Shown here piece after piece: positions 30,332 through 39,082 of a stretch of DNA of 39,206 bases. The position numbers and the translations under genes are program-made. Source of the stretch: Archangium lipolyticum (GTDB taxonomy: Bacteria > Myxococcota > Myxococcia > Myxococcales > Myxococcaceae); contig NZ_JANKBZ010000056.1 in the NCBI RefSeq assembly GCF_024623785.1, forward strand, positions 1-39,206. The letters are read 5' to 3'. A model generated the notes under the pieces. The model saw only the letters and a list, made by a program, of their open reading frames with translations. It was not told where the DNA came from and made no database searches. How positions within the stretch are numbered: position 1 is the stretch's first letter; each line of letters starts with the position of its first letter.

Positions 30332-33300
30332 ATGGGTGGCGTGAGAAACGGCAAGGACGCCGGTTCACCGGAAACGGCAGATGCGCGTCAGCGCTCGCCC
30401 GCTGGCATGCCCCCGTCCAGGGAAGGTGTGGACGTGCCCGATCTCGTGGAGCGGCACCGCCAGAATGCCTCCCGCCTGTTGAACGAGGGGCAGGCGGCGC
30501 GGGCCTTCGGAGAGCTGGTGCGGGCCAGCCGCTCCCTGCCCATGACGCCGCGCCTGGCCGCGGTGCTCGTCGCCTTCTCGCTGCGGGCGGGGACCGAGGC
30601 CGCCGCCATCGCCCTCCTGTCCTCCTCCCTCGGCAACACCCGGGGGGACACCCGCCGCGCCGTGCGGCTCCAGCTCGCGCGCTTGCTGCGCCGGGTGAAC
30701 CAGCTCCCTCGCGCCATCGAGGCGCTCCAGGCGCTCGTCGACGAGTCCCCCGGAGACCGCCACGCCCGCCGGCTCCTCGAGGTCATCTTCCGCGGCATCG
30801 GTCGGGAGAAGCCGCCTCCCGGCCCCTCCGCTTCCCTGGAAGCGCGGGCATCCAAGCCTCGGGAGGCGCACGCCGCCGAGGATCCGCTCCATCGGAGCGA
30901 GACCATCGAGTTCTCCTCGCCCTGGATGGAAGACGAGCACACGGCGGAGGCCTTCGGCCCGCCGGATACGCGGTTCGCGCCTCGCGCTCCCCAGCCCCGG
31001 GCCAGGGCCGCCGCGGAGCCTTCCCCCGAGTCGCCGCGCACCGTCCTCGAGATGCCCGCCGTCTGGTCTCAGGACGAGGTGACTTCCGGGGCCGAGCTGC
31101 CATTCGGGGTCGCCCTGGCTCCTTCCTCCCCCCCTCGGGACGACTCCGCCGGGGCGGCCTTCAGCCACCGCCGCCTGACCCTCGAGGTCCCCACCGTCCG
31201 GCCCGAGGCGGCTCCCGCCAGGACTCCGGTTTCCCGGCTCGAGGCCCCGCTCGTTCCGCCACCCGCCGGGCTCAAGGCCAACGCGCCCGTTCCCTGGAGC
31301 GGCGACGAGGACACCGAGCCCTCGCGCCAGCTGGTGCCCCGGCAGGAGGACCCGGAAGAGGCGCGCCAGGAGGCCCAGCTCATCGCGCGCCGGGCGTGGC
31401 GCGAGCTGGCGCAGTTCTACCTGGCACGTGCCGATCGGGCGAAGGACCTGGTGGTCCGCACGGACATCCTCACGCGGCTCGCCGAGCTGTTGGAGGACGA
31501 GCTGAGGGATCTGGCGGGCGCCGCCCGGGTGTACGGGCAGATCGTCGCCCTCACGGGAGACAAGGCCGCGCTCGCGGAGCAGGTGCGGCTGGTGTCCCAG
31601 CGCGAGGACGGCGACGAGTGGGTGGTGCTGCGCGTGCTCGACGAGGCGGTGCAGCGCGCGAGCAACCCCCGGGCCCGTGCCGCGGCCTTCCTGGCTCGCG
31701 GCGAGCGGCTGCTGTCCACCGGCGAGGTGGCCCGGGCGCGCGCGGACTTCGAGGCGGCGGCGGCCATCAACCCCGGCTCGCTCCTGGCGCTGATGGGGCT
31801 CGCCCGGTGCGCGCCCGAGGCGGACCGGGCCCGTGCCACCGAGCGCCTGCGCGTGGCGCTCGCCGCCGTACCCCGGCGCTCGCCCTACCGGGTGGAGGGC
31901 TTGCGGTGCCTCGCCGAGGTTTCCGGAGGGTCCCTCGCCAACGCGAAGCTCGCGTACTGGGCGTGGACGGAGGTGCTCGCGGAGAGCCCCGAGGACGTGC
32001 ACGCCCAGGACAAGCTCCTGGATCTGTCGCGGCAGCTCGGGGACAAGGCCGGGTTCAGCCGCCTGCTGCGCGCCCGCATCGAACGGGAGCCGCGAGGGCT
32101 GGTGGCGCGCAAGGCCCGGCTGGAGTTGGTGTCCACGCTGGAGGCCCTGGGAGAGCGCGAGGCCGCGCTCGCCGAGCTGCGCCAGGCGGTGCGCTTCGAG
32201 CCCGGTCACAAGGAGGCCTGGCTGCTGCTCGTGGACCGGCTCATCGCGCTCAAGCAGCACGGCGAGGCCGCGTGGGCCCTGGAGCACGCCGCCACCGCCA
32301 CCGAGGACGATGAGGAGCGCCTCGGGGCCTGGGCTCGCCTGGCGCGTTTCTGCCGCGAGACGCTCGGGGACGCGGCCCGCGCGCAGGTGTACGCCAACCG
32401 GGCGGAGAACCTTCGCAAGGCCATCTCGGAGCGAGCGGCGCCCACGCTGCACCCCGAGCCGCCTCGCAGCGCCGTCCCCAAGCGCGAGTCGAGCGGTCCC
32501 CGCACCGGCGTCCTCATTCCTCCGCCCGGCGCGGTGGAGCTCACGCCCACTCCGGCGGCGCCAGCGGCCCCGCCACCCGCCGCCGGGCTGGAGTCGGCGC
32601 GCACGGTCCTTGAGATGCCCGCGGTCGGCGCCAGGGTGTCCGAGCCCGCGCCCGCCCCTGCCCCGGCGCTCGAACCTCCCGACGCGCCGGTGCCCGTGGA
32701 GAGCACCCGGGTCATCGCCTGGGAGGCGCCTCCCGGGAAGATGGACCCCGTGCGCCGCCGTGCCCGGGGCGAGCATCCCGTCCCCGTGGCGCCTCCCGCG
32801 CCCGTGGTGCCTCCCGCTCCGGTGAGCGCCGTCAAGCCCGCACCGGCTCCGGCGCAGGCGGAGGCGCGGCCGGCGGCCATCGAGCGCGTGCGCGAGCGTC
32901 CGCTCGAGGCGGCCGCCTACCGGGAGCTCTCGGCCTTCTTCGTGGGCCGGGGCGACACGGCGCGTGGCTCGCTGATGGCGGAAGTGGCCTCGGCGCTCGA
33001 GGGCGGCGGGAAGGACGCCGTCCTCCGGCCTCCGCGCCGGACGCTCACCCCCGAGGAGCGCGCGGGCCTGCGCCATCCCGGCCTGCGCAACCCGGCGGGC
33101 GAGCTGCTCGCCTCCGTGGGCCTCGCCCTCTGCCGCCTCTTCCCCACCTTCGGACGGGCGGCGGGCTCCAACGAGCCCCTCCGCTCGGACGTGGGTCCCG
33201 GAGCACGGGCCGCCCAGGAGGCGCTGCTGTTCGTCTCGCGCATCCTCGATGTGCCGATTCCGGAGGTCTTCCTCTCCGAGGACGAGGGCCCGCCCTTCAC

Positions 33301-33772
33301 GCTCGTCCACCCGGGAGCCCCGCGCCTGTTGGTGGGGCGGAGCGCGGTGCGTCAGGTGTTGCCGGAGCCGGAGCTGCGCTTCTTCGCCGGGCGGGCGCTG
33401 TCCTGCCTCGGGCCGGACCTGCTCGCGCTGCGCTGCCTGAAGAAGGACCAGCTGCTGCGCGCGGTGGCCATCCTGGCCTCGGTGCTGCGTGGAGGCTCGG
33501 AGCTGGGCCCCGAGACCCGCGTGGTGCGCGATGCACTGCACCCCAGTGCGCGCTCGCGGGCGCTGCTGCTGATGGAGTCGGCCCAGCGGGAGTTCGACGC
33601 CTCGGCGCTCGCGGAGGCGGCGCGCCACTCGGCCAACCGCGCGGGGCTGGTGGCCTGCGGAGGCCCGGGGCCGGCGGTGGCCGCGCTGCGGGCCCTCAAG
33701 TCCAGCGAGCAGGAGCTGGTGGAGCTGGTGCGCTTCTCCGCCTCGGAGCGCTACCTCCCGCTGCGCGGCTGA
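30332..33772 (+). CDS. Large TPR-repeat protein with Pro-rich linkers
   Basis: A 1146-aa protein. TPR-like helical repeats lie at about 40-150 and about 350-690 (RASRSLPMTPRLAAVL; RADFEAAAAINPGSLLALM; ALAELRQAVRFEPGHKEAWLLL). They are separated by Pro/Ala-rich segments. The first linker holds three copies of a short motif W-x-x-D-E-x-T (WMEDEHT, WSQDEVT, WSGDEDT) and several T-V/I-x-E-x-P phrases such as RTVLEMPAV. The last 270 residues form a globular domain (LLFVSRILDVPIPEVFL, RLLVGRSAVRQVLPEPELRFFAGRAL) that recalls an M48-type peptidase with its HExxH lost. No signal peptide; cytoplasmic scaffold is likely. The start is uncertain: ATG 30407 or a GTG near 30434 are alternatives. Confidence 0.75.
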   Translation: MGGVRNGKDAGSPETADARQRSPAGMPPSREGVDVPDLVERHRQNASRLLNEGQAARAFGELVRASRSLPMTPRLAAVLVAFSLRAGTEAAAIALLSSSLGNTRGDTRRAVRLQLARLLRRVNQLPRAIEALQALVDESPGDRHARRLLEVIFRGIGREKPPPGPSASLEARASKPREAHAAEDPLHRSETIEFSSPWMEDEHTAEAFGPPDTRFAPRAPQPRARAAAEPSPESPRTVLEMPAVWSQDEVTSGAELPFGVALAPSSPPRDDSAGAAFSHRRLTLEVPTVRPEAAPARTPVSRLEAPLVPPPAGLKANAPVPWSGDEDTEPSRQLVPRQEDPEEARQEAQLIARRAWRELAQFYLARADRAKDLVVRTDILTRLAELLEDELRDLAGAARVYGQIVALTGDKAALAEQVRLVSQREDGDEWVVLRVLDEAVQRASNPRARAAAFLARGERLLSTGEVARARADFEAAAAINPGSLLALMGLARCAPEADRARATERLRVALAAVPRRSPYRVEGLRCLAEVSGGSLANAKLAYWAWTEVLAESPEDVHAQDKLLDLSRQLGDKAGFSRLLRARIEREPRGLVARKARLELVSTLEALGEREAALAELRQAVRFEPGHKEAWLLLVDRLIALKQHGEAAWALEHAATATEDDEERLGAWARLARFCRETLGDAARAQVYANRAENLRKAISERAAPTLHPEPPRSAVPKRESSGPRTGVLIPPPGAVELTPTPAAPAAPPPAAGLESARTVLEMPAVGARVSEPAPAPAPALEPPDAPVPVESTRVIAWEAPPGKMDPVRRRARGEHPVPVAPPAPVVPPAPVSAVKPAPAPAQAEARPAAIERVRERPLEAAAYRELSAFFVGRGDTARGSLMAEVASALEGGGKDAVLRPPRRTLTPEERAGLRHPGLRNPAGELLASVGLALCRLFPTFGRAAGSNEPLRSDVGPGARAAQEALLFVSRILDVPIPEVFLSEDEGPPFTLVHPGAPRLLVGRSAVRQVLPEPELRFFAGRALSCLGPDLLALRCLKKDQLLRAVAILASVLRGGSELGPETRVVRDALHPSARSRALLLMESAQREFDASALAEAARHSANRAGLVACGGPGPAVAALRALKSSEQELVELVRFSASERYLPLRG

Positions 33773-33775
33773 GCG

Positions 33776-34663
33776 TCAGCGGACCTGCACCTTGAAGGTG
33801 AGGGCGACGAGCCGTCCCTTCTCGCCGCCGAACTCGTGGTGGTAGGCCAGGTCGAGCCCACCTCCTGGCGTCAGCAGGCCGATGCCCATGCCCAGCTCCG
33901 AGGCGCGGGTGAAACCATTCCAGGTGTAGCCGGCGCGGATGGGGAAGCTCTGCCCGATGACGTACTCCACGCCACCGCTGTAGGTGAACGTGGTGCGCTT
34001 GTACGTTTCGAAGTCGGCGCGCACGTCGGCGGCGACGGTGAGCAGGCCGGCGAGGACACCGGCATGGGCCGAGTAGTAGCGGGTGAGCTCGGGATTGCCG
34101 GTGCCGATGAGGTTGTGACCGGAGACGCCGAGGGCGAAAGCCGGGCTGGGGCGGAAGAGGAGGCCCGCGTCGCCGGTGACGGCGTTGGCCTGCCGGGCTC
34201 CGCGCATCAGCAGGTAGCGGGTGGAGACGCCGATGAGGAGGCTGTCGGCGATGGGCAGGGCCATGGACACGGTGTTGATGTGGGCGGTGGTCCGCTGGGG
34301 ACCCTTGCCGAGGGTGACGAGCTGGTAGGTGACGCCGCCTGCGAGCACGCTGGTGGACGCGTCGGAGATGGACACCATGCCGGCGGCATCCTTGCCGACC
34401 CAGTCCCAGGCGCCGGTGAGCTCGATGCGGTAGGTGGGGTAGGCGGCGAGGGCGGCGGGGTTGCCGGTTCCCGACTCGGCGCTCACACCGAGGGCGCGCC
34501 AGGCGCCGCCCATGCCGTAGCCGCGCGCGCTCAGGAGGCTGCGCAGGTCCTCGGCGGCGGGATGGCGGTAGAGGGAAGGCGCGGTCTGCTCCTGGGCAAG
34601 GGCGGGGGCGGACAGAGCGAGGGCCAGCAGGAGGAGCATCGAACGGTGCCACATGGGGGGCAT
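33776..34663 (-). CDS. Outer-membrane beta-barrel protein
   Basis: A 295-aa exported protein. The signal peptide SMLLLLALALSAPALAQ ends near the AxA-type site. The mature part opens with RGYGMGGAWRALGVSAESGTGNPAAL, a hallmark of PorV/FadL-like barrels, and continues as amphipathic strands to YHHEFGGEKGRLVALTFKVQVR, ending on an alternating strand as barrels do. It may act as a pore or as part of a surface-export complex. ATG 34663 gives the most compact signal peptide; ATG 34696 is possible. It is convergent with the TPR gene, whose stop lies 3 bp away. Confidence 0.75.
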   Translation of the reverse strand: MPPMWHRSMLLLLALALSAPALAQEQTAPSLYRHPAAEDLRSLLSARGYGMGGAWRALGVSAESGTGNPAALAAYPTYRIELTGAWDWVGKDAAGMVSISDASTSVLAGGVTYQLVTLGKGPQRTTAHINTVSMALPIADSLLIGVSTRYLLMRGARQANAVTGDAGLLFRPSPAFALGVSGHNLIGTGNPELTRYYSAHAGVLAGLLTVAADVRADFETYKRTTFTYSGGVEYVIGQSFPIRAGYTWNGFTRASELGMGIGLLTPGGGLDLAYHHEFGGEKGRLVALTFKVQVR

Positions 34664-34798
34664 CCTAACTGCCTTGATGGAGGGGAGGGCCATCACTAGA
34701 TTCGCCGCCCCATGTCGACCCCATCCACGACGAGAGCTGGCTTGCGCATCCTGTCGGCCACCAAGGCCCTATCCAAGGAGCTGTTCGAGGGGGCAGCC

Positions 34799-35545
34799 GT
34801 GAAGAGGGGGCTGCTGGTGATGGGAGTGCTGGCGTCGCTGAGCGCGGGCGCGTACGTGCTGCCGGGAGGGTCCATCCTGCGGCGGATGATGGGGGAGAGG
34901 GAGGAGCTGAACCTGTCCGCGCTGCGGGCGGACGGCTCGTTGAGTTTCTACGGACCTGGGGTGAAGGAGGCGGGGGCGGCGCTGGGGCTGCCGGCGGATC
35001 GGCCCGAGCTGCAGGCGGACGGCACGGTGTACCTGAAGGTGCCGGGCCGCTGCCGGTTCGAGGCGAAGGCGCTGGAGGGCAACACGGTGGCGACGGTGGT
35101 ATCCGGGGGCCGCAAGAGGGTGGAGGGCACGGAGATTCCGGCGCTGACGGAGGCGGTGCAGCAGGTGTGCGCGATATTGGCGGCGCGTGCGGGGTCGGCG
35201 GTGGAGGGGCGGGAGGTGGTGGAGACGTACCTGCGCTCGTTGGGAATCGAGCCTCGGACGACGTCCCTGGGCCGCTTTGGAGGCGAGGTGGCGTACGTGC
35301 TGGGAGGGCAGGGGGAGGGCAAGCCTCAATTCTGGGTCTACAAGGAGGGCTTCAAGCCGGCACGAGTGCGCTACAAGGACGGGAAGGGGACGGCGTGGGA
35401 CGTGCGCTTCCTGGACTACAACTCGCCGGCGACGGGCGACGCGGTGCCGAGAACCCTCGAGGTCTGGCGAGGGGGCGAGCGGGTAATGCGTTACACGGTG
35501 CTGTCAGGTGACACGAGGGCGAAGCTGGCGGACACGCTCTTCTAG
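34799..35545 (+). CDS. Exported protein of unknown function
   Basis: A 248-aa protein when started at GTG 34799, which is preceded by GAGGGGG and begins directly with a signal peptide (KRGLLVMGVLASLSAGAY). The open frame also has ATG 34712, which would put 29 unlikely residues before it. The mature protein has a beta-rich second half: TTSLGRFGGEVAYVLGGQ, KPQFWVYKEGFKPARVRYKDG, WDVRFLDY, and LEVWRGGERVMRYTVLS. I do not recognise the family; the pattern resembles LolA-like or DUF4292-like envelope proteins. Divergent from the barrel gene. Confidence 0.65.
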   Translation: MKRGLLVMGVLASLSAGAYVLPGGSILRRMMGEREELNLSALRADGSLSFYGPGVKEAGAALGLPADRPELQADGTVYLKVPGRCRFEAKALEGNTVATVVSGGRKRVEGTEIPALTEAVQQVCAILAARAGSAVEGREVVETYLRSLGIEPRTTSLGRFGGEVAYVLGGQGEGKPQFWVYKEGFKPARVRYKDGKGTAWDVRFLDYNSPATGDAVPRTLEVWRGGERVMRYTVLSGDTRAKLADTLF

Positions 35546-35580
35546 GTAGGTGTACCGAGCATCCCAGGTCGAGCCCGTGT

Positions 35581-35622
35581 CTACCCCCTCTCCCTCTGGG
35601 AGAGGGCTGGGGTGAGGGTCTA
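35581..35622. repeat. Dispersed intergenic palindrome, copy 3 (inverted)
   Basis: The same unit as at 21028 and 27018, in opposite orientation. CCCTCTCCC (35586-35594), TCT, GGGAGAGGG (35598-35606), then CTGGGGTGAGGGT, the complement of the conserved flank with one change. It lies 36 bp after the stop of the exported protein. Confidence 0.75.
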
Positions 35623-35780
35623 CGGTCGCAAGGCGGCTGTGCAAGCACTCCAGGCCCCTGGGGCATCCAAGAAGCCCGCGCGACGTTGCAGAAATAAGAG
35701 ATGCTTCGTCTCCGAACGAGCTGACGGGCGTCATCCGCCCCAGGCCCACGTCGTCTCCTCCGGCCCATGAGGACACACCC

Positions 35781-35948
35781 ATGAGGGACAATCGCTTTCC
35801 GAGCACCCAGCCGACCTGGCGTCCGGCCAAGCCCAAGAAGATGGGCAACCCGGTTTCGAAGATGACGCAGGTGGCGGGACGGCGAATTGGAGGAGCGCTG
35901 CGAGCGGAGCAGGCGCGTCAGCAGAAGAGGCGCGATACCCGACGCTGA
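35781..35948 (+). CDS. Small basic protein, 55 aa
   Basis: ATG 35781 is preceded by TGAGGA seven bases upstream. The protein is strongly basic: RDNRFPSTQPTWRPAKPKKM, then GNPVSKMTQVAGRRIGGAL, and RAEQARQQKRRDTRR at the end. It has about 17 Arg/Lys residues and no hydrophobic segment, so it may bind nucleic acid or a ribosome. It is short, and coding status rests on composition and the ribosome-binding site. It lies between the palindrome copy and the methyltransferase gene, in the same direction. Confidence 0.5.
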   Translation: MRDNRFPSTQPTWRPAKPKKMGNPVSKMTQVAGRRIGGALRAEQARQQKRRDTRR

Positions 35949-36024
35949 GAAGATCACCGAGCCGCGGGAAGGTGGCATCCTCGGAGAGACAGACGCTGCG
36001 AGCGGGGCTCGCGCGGGAGGATCC

Positions 36025-36588
36025 ATGTCCGAGGAAGATCGGCGCAAGTGGAACACGCGCTACGGTGAGCAGGGGGGAATGCTGGAGCCCTCGGGGTTCC
36101 TACGCTCGCTGGCGGACCGGCTCCCGAGCAAGGGCCGAGCGCTGGACGTAGCAGGAGGCTCGGGCCATGACGCGCTCTGGCTGGCGAGACATGGCCTGGA
36201 GGTCACCCTGGTGGATGTCTCGGACGTGGCGCTCGAGCGGGCGGCGAAGGCCGCGCGCGAGTCGGGGGTGCCGCTCCGGGTGCGGCGGTTGGACCTGGAG
36301 GAGGAGCCGCTGCCTTCGGGGCCCTTCGATGTGGTGCTGTGCCTGAACTTCCTCCTCAGGCCGCTGTTCGCCGGGTTCGCGAAGGTGCTGGCGCCGGGCG
36401 GGCTGCTCGTCTTCGCACAGCCCACGCGGAGCAACCTTCAGCGGAACGCGCATCCCTCGGCGCGCTTCCTGTTGGAGGACGGCGAGCTGCCGCGGCTGAT
36501 CCAGGACCTGGAGGTCGTCTCGTATACCGAGGGGTGGACCGGGGAGGGCCGGCACGAGGCGAGGCTGGTGGCGCGTCGCGCGGATTGA
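36025..36588 (+). CDS. SAM-dependent methyltransferase
   Basis: A 187-aa class I methyltransferase. Motif I is ALDVAGGSGHDALWLA, with the acidic end of the next strand in VTLVDVSDVAL, then LDLEEEPLPSGPFDVVLCL (motif IV region) and LAPGGLLVFAQ. The opening WNTRYGEQGGM and overall size resemble TehB-like small-molecule methyltransferases. The acceptor is unknown. ATG 36025 has GGGAGG five bases upstream. The upstream extension of the frame overlaps the small basic ORF and is not used. Confidence 0.85.
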   Translation: MSEEDRRKWNTRYGEQGGMLEPSGFLRSLADRLPSKGRALDVAGGSGHDALWLARHGLEVTLVDVSDVALERAAKAARESGVPLRVRRLDLEEEPLPSGPFDVVLCLNFLLRPLFAGFAKVLAPGGLLVFAQPTRSNLQRNAHPSARFLLEDGELPRLIQDLEVVSYTEGWTGEGRHEARLVARRAD

Positions 36589-36670
36589 AATGGCGCGGCC
36601 GTGCCTCCAGGTGAAGGGTTTTCGACGCTCGGTGAACCGGGGGCTTGAACGCGGAGTCGCGGTGTCAACA

Positions 36671-37378
36671 ATGCGCCGCATGACCCCTTCCCAGATGGAG
36701 TTTTCCTCGCGCGCGGCCGCCGGGCTGCGCGTTGTCCTCGGCTGCCTGTCGCTCGCGGTGTTCGCCGCCTGTGATGACTCCGGCTCCGAGCAGCCCAAAG
36801 CCACGCCCATCACGCAGGCGCGCACCCAGGGCAATGGCACGACGGTGACCGTGGAGGGCTACGTCACGGTGCCTCCCGGGAACTTCAAGTCGGCCCTGGA
36901 GAACGAGGGCTTCGCCATCCAGGACAACACCGGAGGCATCTACGTGAAGCTGGCGGAGAAGCTCGACTTCGGGCTGGGCACCCGCGTCCGGGTGACGGGC
37001 AAGCTCAACGACGAGGCCAATCTGCGCATCCTCGAGAGCGAGCCCGCCTCCGTCGAGAAGCTGGAGGGCACGCAGCAGGTGACGCCCAAGGAGGTACGCA
37101 CTGGCGACGTCAATGAATCCACCGAGGGCCTGCTGGTGCGTATCTCCGCGACGGTGACCCGGGCCGCCAATGATGAATTGCCCTACGGCTACGAGCTGTA
37201 TGTCGACGATGGCTCGGGGGAGGTGCAGGTGTACATCCACGGGTCGGCCGGCTTCGCGCCGGAGACGGTGAACGCCCTGTCCGTGGGTCAGCGCATCGAG
37301 GTGACGGGCCTCGCGGCGCAGTACGAGAACACCTACGAGGTGGCGCCCCGGCAGCCCTCGGACCTCGTGGTGAAGTAG
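36671..37378 (+). CDS. OB-fold-like lipoprotein
   Basis: A 235-aa exported protein. A hydrophobic segment VVLGCLSLAVFAAC ends in the lipobox F-A-A-C. The mature part has two copies of an OB-fold-type beta pattern: TTVTVEGYVTVPPGNF, GFAIQDNTGGIYVKL and LGTRVRVTGKLNDEAN; then LLVRISATVTRAAND, LYVDDGSGEVQVYIHG and VGQRIEVTGLAAQYENTY. This looks like the YhcR/OB-like domains found in extracellular nucleases and binding proteins. A ligand-binding role at the outer membrane is a guess. ATG 36671 is used; ATG 36680 is an alternative. Confidence 0.7.
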   Translation: MRRMTPSQMEFSSRAAAGLRVVLGCLSLAVFAACDDSGSEQPKATPITQARTQGNGTTVTVEGYVTVPPGNFKSALENEGFAIQDNTGGIYVKLAEKLDFGLGTRVRVTGKLNDEANLRILESEPASVEKLEGTQQVTPKEVRTGDVNESTEGLLVRISATVTRAANDELPYGYELYVDDGSGEVQVYIHGSAGFAPETVNALSVGQRIEVTGLAAQYENTYEVAPRQPSDLVVK

Positions 37379-37425
37379 CCCCCGGAGTGGTTTCCCGGAG
37401 GGCGCCGCCGTAGAAGGGGGACGCC

Positions 37426-38343
37426 ATGTCGCTCCAGAAGATCTCCGTCCTCCGCGAGTCCGCCGGCGAGCGGCTCGACAAGTACCTCTCGGCGCACGTG
37501 CCCGGGCTCTCGTTGGAGCGGGCGCGTGTGCTCATCGAGCAGGGCCACGTGCGGATCCGCGGGAAGAAGTGCCAGGCCTCGCGCAAGCTCTGGGGTGGCG
37601 AGGAGATTGAAATCAGCCGGCCCCCGCCGCGAGCCCCGGCGAGGCGCTCGGCGGAGGGGCCCGAGCTGCCCGTGCTGCACGATGACGAGGCGCTGGTCAT
37701 CGTGAACAAGCCGGCGGGCCTGGTGGTGGAGCCCTCGGGGAACGTGCCCTCGGTGGTGGAGCTGCTGGCGGCGAGGCTGCCACCGTTCGACGTGGAGGGA
37801 CTGGCGCAGCCGGGAGTGGTGCACCGGTTGGACCGCGAGACGAGCGGGTGCCTGGCGCTCGCGCGCACGGACGAGGCGGTGGCGGCGCTCGACCGGGCGT
37901 TCCAGGAGAAGCGCGTGGACAAGCGCTACTGGGCGCTCGTGCTGGGAGAGACGCCCGAGAGTGGAAGGCTCGAGGCGCCGTACGGGAGGGATCCGAAGGA
38001 CCCGAGGCGGTTCACGACGAAGGTGCGCTCGGCGCGGCGAGCGGCGCTCTCGTACGAGGTGCGCGAGCGGCTGAAGGGGGCGACGCTGGTGGAGGTGAAG
38101 CTGGAGACGGGGCGCACGCACCAGATCCGCGTGCAGATGGCGGAGGCGGGACACCCGGTGCTCGCGGACTCCGTGTATGGCCCCGAGGAGGCGCGAGCGC
38201 ATCCGGCGGCGAAGGCGCTGGGACGCCACGCGCTGCACGCGCTCCGGCTGTCGCTGCCGAGCCCCCTCACGGGCGGGCCGGTGAGCGTCGAGGCGCCGCT
38301 GCCCGAGGATTTCCAGCGGGCCCTGGCGATGCTTCGGGGTTGA
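37426..38343 (+). CDS. RluA/RluD family pseudouridine synthase
   Basis: A 305-aa enzyme. An S4 RNA-binding domain (GERLDKYLSAHVPGLSLERA, LIEQGHVRIRGKK) precedes the catalytic domain: ALVIVNKPAGLVVEP, VHRLDRETSGC with catalytic Asp136, DKRYWALVLG, KLETGRTHQIRVQMAEAGHP and ADSVYG. Domain order and length are those of RluD-like 23S rRNA synthases. It shares only the fold-level motifs with the paralogue at 26056. ATG 37426 lies 47 bp after the preceding lipoprotein gene. Confidence 0.9.
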   Translation: MSLQKISVLRESAGERLDKYLSAHVPGLSLERARVLIEQGHVRIRGKKCQASRKLWGGEEIEISRPPPRAPARRSAEGPELPVLHDDEALVIVNKPAGLVVEPSGNVPSVVELLAARLPPFDVEGLAQPGVVHRLDRETSGCLALARTDEAVAALDRAFQEKRVDKRYWALVLGETPESGRLEAPYGRDPKDPRRFTTKVRSARRAALSYEVRERLKGATLVEVKLETGRTHQIRVQMAEAGHPVLADSVYGPEEARAHPAAKALGRHALHALRLSLPSPLTGGPVSVEAPLPEDFQRALAMLRG

Positions 38344-38627
38344 GGTCCGGGGACGGCGGGAACCGTGTGCTATCGGGCACCGTCCGGCACCCGACGAACA
38401 GATGACTCTGGGGGTCGTGTATTCGGGAGCCCACCATCTGGGAGGGGCCCGTAAACGTCCGGAATGACTGGGGCCCGTAGCCGTCCTCCGTGAGGGGATG
38501 GGGAGGGGTCCATCGTGGGGGATGCCCCCGGGGATGTCAGACCCTTGGGGTAGTTTGCGTCCTTGCTGCTGAACCGGAACCGACGCGCCATCGGCGTGAA
38601 GGAGTGTGTCAGCCGCAAGGGGGTTTC
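38344..38627. other. Intergenic region without a recognised gene
   Basis: About 280 bp between the pseudouridine synthase and the small cysteine-rich protein. No ORF with a convincing start was seen. A small palindrome GGGGGATGCCCCC near 38516 is the only structure noted. The promoter of the following gene presumably lies here, but no clear hexamers stand out. Confidence 0.4.
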
Positions 38628-38963
38628 ATGCGAACGAAGCTGTGCGTGCTGGGGGCGGTGTTGGGGACGGCGTCGGTGCTGCCGGTGGTGTGCATGCCGG
38701 TGGAGGCTCCGACACAAGAGCGGAAGCAGGAGGAGCAGCGGGGCGGCGTTTCAAGGCAGGCGGGACGGCCGTTCGACGGGCACGGGTCCGAGCGGCTCTC
38801 GCCGGTCGAGGTTCCGGTGGTCCCGGCGAGCCGCATGTCGGACGAGCCGAAGCACCCGTGCGAGCTCGTCACCGTGATGCAGGTGCCGTGCGACCCCACG
38901 GCGGCCACCTGCGAGTACACCTATTGGGAGTGCCCGCGGAACGTGAAGCCGCTGAGGGCATGA
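38628..38963 (+). CDS. Small secreted protein with C-terminal cysteine cluster
   Basis: A 111-aa protein starting at ATG 38628 after AAGGGGG. The signal sequence RTKLCVLGAVLGTASVLPVVC could be a signal peptide or a weak lipobox at V-V-C. A charged, disordered segment follows. The last 36 residues hold four cysteines in the order C-x9-C-x6-C-x6-C (HPCELV, VPCDPT, ATCEYT, WECPRN), probably two disulfides. I do not know the family. It is followed by a hairpin and then the terminal repeat. Confidence 0.6.
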   Translation: MRTKLCVLGAVLGTASVLPVVCMPVEAPTQERKQEEQRGGVSRQAGRPFDGHGSERLSPVEVPVVPASRMSDEPKHPCELVTVMQVPCDPTAATCEYTYWECPRNVKPLRA

Positions 38964-38975
38964 CGGAGTGACAGA

Positions 38976-38995
38976 GCGGCCCGTGCGCGGGCCGC
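38976..38995 (+). terminator. Terminator-like hairpin
   Basis: GCGGCCCG (38976-38983) pairs perfectly with CGGGCCGC (38988-38995) around TGCG. It starts 12 bp after the stop of the small secreted protein gene. There is no T-run. Confidence 0.55.
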
Positions 38996-39082
38996 CTCGG
39001 CGCGGCGGGTCGGGCTCTTCGGAGCCTGGCTCGCCGCGCTGCCGTTTTCAGGCCCAGGAGCAACTTCCGAGGACCCTATGGG

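Noticed and set aside
30365-33628. A 1087-codon open frame on the minus strand opposite the TPR gene
   Set aside because: Arg/Gly/Ala-rich low-complexity sequence with no domain; the plus strand shows TPR helices and a folded C-terminus.
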